Shown: piece by piece, positions 63,237-64,000 of the stretch
Numbering within the stretch: the stretch's first letter is position 1
Layout of the letters: each line of letters starts with the position of its first letter
The notes under the pieces: generated by a model
Told to the model about the DNA's origin: nothing
Database searches by the model: none
The model's input: the letters and a program-made list of their open reading frames with translations, nothing else
Assembly: GCF_013376415.1 (NCBI RefSeq)
Contig: NZ_WYET01000004.1
Span: 868,001-932,000 of the forward strand
Source of the DNA: Flagellimonas chongwuensis
Lineage (GTDB): Bacteria; Bacteroidota; Bacteroidia; Flavobacteriales; Flavobacteriaceae
Reading direction: 5' to 3'
DNA: 64,000 nucleotides
Made by a program: the position numbers and the translations under genes

Positions 63237-63623
63237 TTATGCTATAAACCGAATGGTCATAAAATGTGATGGGGACTCACCATTTGCAGCCTTTACGGCA
63301 TTTACAATAGGTAATATAAACCCAATAATTCCTACACCTATCAAGCCCAATATACCCAAGCCCAAAAGTAAAATGGCTGGTATACTGATAATGATGTAAA
63401 GGATAAGGCTAATCTGAAAATTGATGATGGCCTTTCCATGTTCGTTCATGCCCTCAACCCTATCTTTGGATGACAACCAAATAATCAAGGGAACTATCAA
63501 GCTACCAAAGCCTGTTACATACGATAATAGTTGTGTTAGGTGGGTAACGGCCAACAAAGTATTGTCCGTTCTAACTGCTTTTTGATTTATAACTTCCATT
63601 TTTGATTGATTTTGATGATTCAT
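63237..63623 (-). CDS. DUF4870 domain membrane protein
   Basis: A 128-residue membrane protein. I use the ATG at 63623; another at 63599 would shorten the N-terminus by eight residues. The DUF4870 pattern is clear: THLTQLLSYVTGFGSLIVPLIIW, then EHGKAIINFQISLILY, then PIVNAVKAANGE, with three to four hydrophobic segments. Function unknown; common and abundant in Bacteroidota. Divergent from mnmE, converging on dnaN. Confidence 0.9.
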   Translation of the reverse strand: MNHQNQSKMEVINQKAVRTDNTLLAVTHLTQLLSYVTGFGSLIVPLIIWLSSKDRVEGMNEHGKAIINFQISLILYIIISIPAILLLGLGILGLIGVGIIGFILPIVNAVKAANGESPSHFMTIRFIA

Positions 63624-63672
63624 CTTATTAGTATACAAATCATTAAAAATGTTACAAACACGCATGAATTCG

Positions 63673-63680
63673 TACTTTTG
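63673..63680 (+). promoter_or_regulatory. Putative -7 box (TACTTTTG) directly ahead of mnmE
   Basis: Perfect TANNTTTG match with only 5 nt between its G and the mnmE ATG, suggesting a leaderless mRNA. Confidence 0.5.
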
Positions 63681-63685
63681 TGCCC

Positions 63686-64000
63686 ATGTCGTATACAGAT
63701 AACATTGTAGCCTTGGCAACGCCTTCAGGAACAGGGGCGATTGCAGTAATCAGGGTCTCTGGACCGGATGCCATTACATTGGTGGACCGATTGTTCAAGT
63801 CCATAAAAAATAAAAAGTTGGTGGAACAAAAGAGTCACACCATCCATTTGGGCAATATTGTTGATGGTGACAAGATTTTGGACGAGGCCTTGGTTTCCAT
63901 TTTTAAAGGCCCGCATTCTTATACGGGCGAAAATGTAGTGGAAGTATCCTGCCACGGTTCACCGTTTATCCAGCAGCAGATTGTTCAACTATTGCTGAGA
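63686..64000 (+). CDS. mnmE: tRNA modification GTPase MnmE, 5' part only
   Basis: The first 105 codons lie in the window; the rest is beyond the right edge. The N-terminal folate-binding domain starts IVALATPSGTGAIAVIRVSG, then SYTGENVVEVSCHGSPF, both diagnostic of MnmE. With MnmG it makes the cmnm5U34/nm5U34 modification of tRNAs. The GTPase domain and C-terminal motif are not visible here. Its -7 box is 5 nt before the ATG. Confidence 0.95.
   Translation, partial: MSYTDNIVALATPSGTGAIAVIRVSGPDAITLVDRLFKSIKNKKLVEQKSHTIHLGNIVDGDKILDEALVSIFKGPHSYTGENVVEVSCHGSPFIQQQIVQLLLR

Noticed and set aside
1..64000. CRISPR arrays, tRNA or rRNA genes, prophage or integron
   Set aside because: No regularly spaced repeats, no cloverleaf-like gene, no integrase, transposase or phage structural gene was seen anywhere in the window.
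1..64000. Defined -33 (TTG) elements paired with the -7 boxes
   Set aside because: TTG triplets upstream of the boxes occur at varied distances (often 12-15 nt, only mazG at 23 nt) and are frequent by chance in AT-rich DNA, so I do not claim them as a rule.

Overview
The window is a chromosomal stretch of a marine-type Bacteroidota bacterium, most likely family Flavobacteriaceae (Muricauda/Flagellimonas-like is my best guess, by inference). The basis is gldF/gldG of the gliding machinery, several families largely confined to Bacteroidota (DUF5606, DUF3276/PUR, DUF4212 with an acetate-type symporter, a cyclophilin-FKBP fusion), Bacteroidota-type -7 promoter boxes (TANNTTTG) ahead of many genes, almost no Shine-Dalgarno sequences, and moderately AT-rich DNA. 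No rRNA, tRNA, CRISPR array, transposase, integrase or prophage gene was seen. Gene density is high and almost all genes are ordinary housekeeping or surface functions.

Layout. 1-7.9 kb: PAP2 phosphatase (cut by the left edge), a small acidic protein, a MATE exporter, mazG, an SGNH hydrolase with a GH20 hexosaminidase lipoprotein, DUF5606, def, ruvX, dapD. 7.9-12.8 kb: a surface glycan locus with UDP-galactopyranose mutase (glf), a galactofuranosyltransferase-like gene and three more glycosyltransferases. 12.8-20.4 kb: threonylcarbamoyl-AMP synthase, CCA-adding enzyme, heme A synthase, a pRiA4b-ORF3-like acidic protein, a YejK-like nucleoid protein, an unknown protein with kinase-like motifs, and an ABC ATPase/permease pair. 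20.4-26.2 kb: uvrB, hsp20, a TerB-like protein, a small secreted protein, sucC, and a stand-alone LON N-domain protein. 26.3-33.9 kb: lysA, a periplasmic thioredoxin, guaB, two unknowns, and a pyrD-lysE-HMG-CoA lyase operon. 33.9-41.1 kb: pepT, a YdeI-like protein, an AraC regulator beside a lipoprotein serine hydrolase, a secreted unknown, and a Tat-type oxidoreductase. 41.1-48.5 kb: yajC, a DUF1573 lipoprotein, nusB, an ABC exporter, PUR-family DUF3276, redox and detoxification enzymes, a cold-shock protein, and two tiny paralogous membrane peptides (27-28 aa). 48.5-56.4 kb: a cyclophilin-FKBP fusion, then a cNMP/CBS/nucleotidyltransferase protein coupled to a DEDD exonuclease and facing acs-actP-DUF4212. 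56.4-64 kb: purC, phoH, a four-gene coupled operon (SAM-hydrolase-like DUF62, monooxygenase, gldF, gldG), dnaN, DUF4870, and the start of mnmE.

Points of interest. No obviously novel defence or mobile system is visible. The best candidates for something under-described are the nucleotidyltransferase/exonuclease pair next to the acetate uptake operon, the tandem tiny membrane peptides at 48253-48495, the kinase-like unknown at 17461-18537, and the DUF62 subfamily protein that lacks the usual Arg and is welded to gldFG. Perfect TANNTTTG boxes sit 16-25 nt upstream of many start codons. This regular spacing decides several starts and suggests leaderless mRNAs for two genes.
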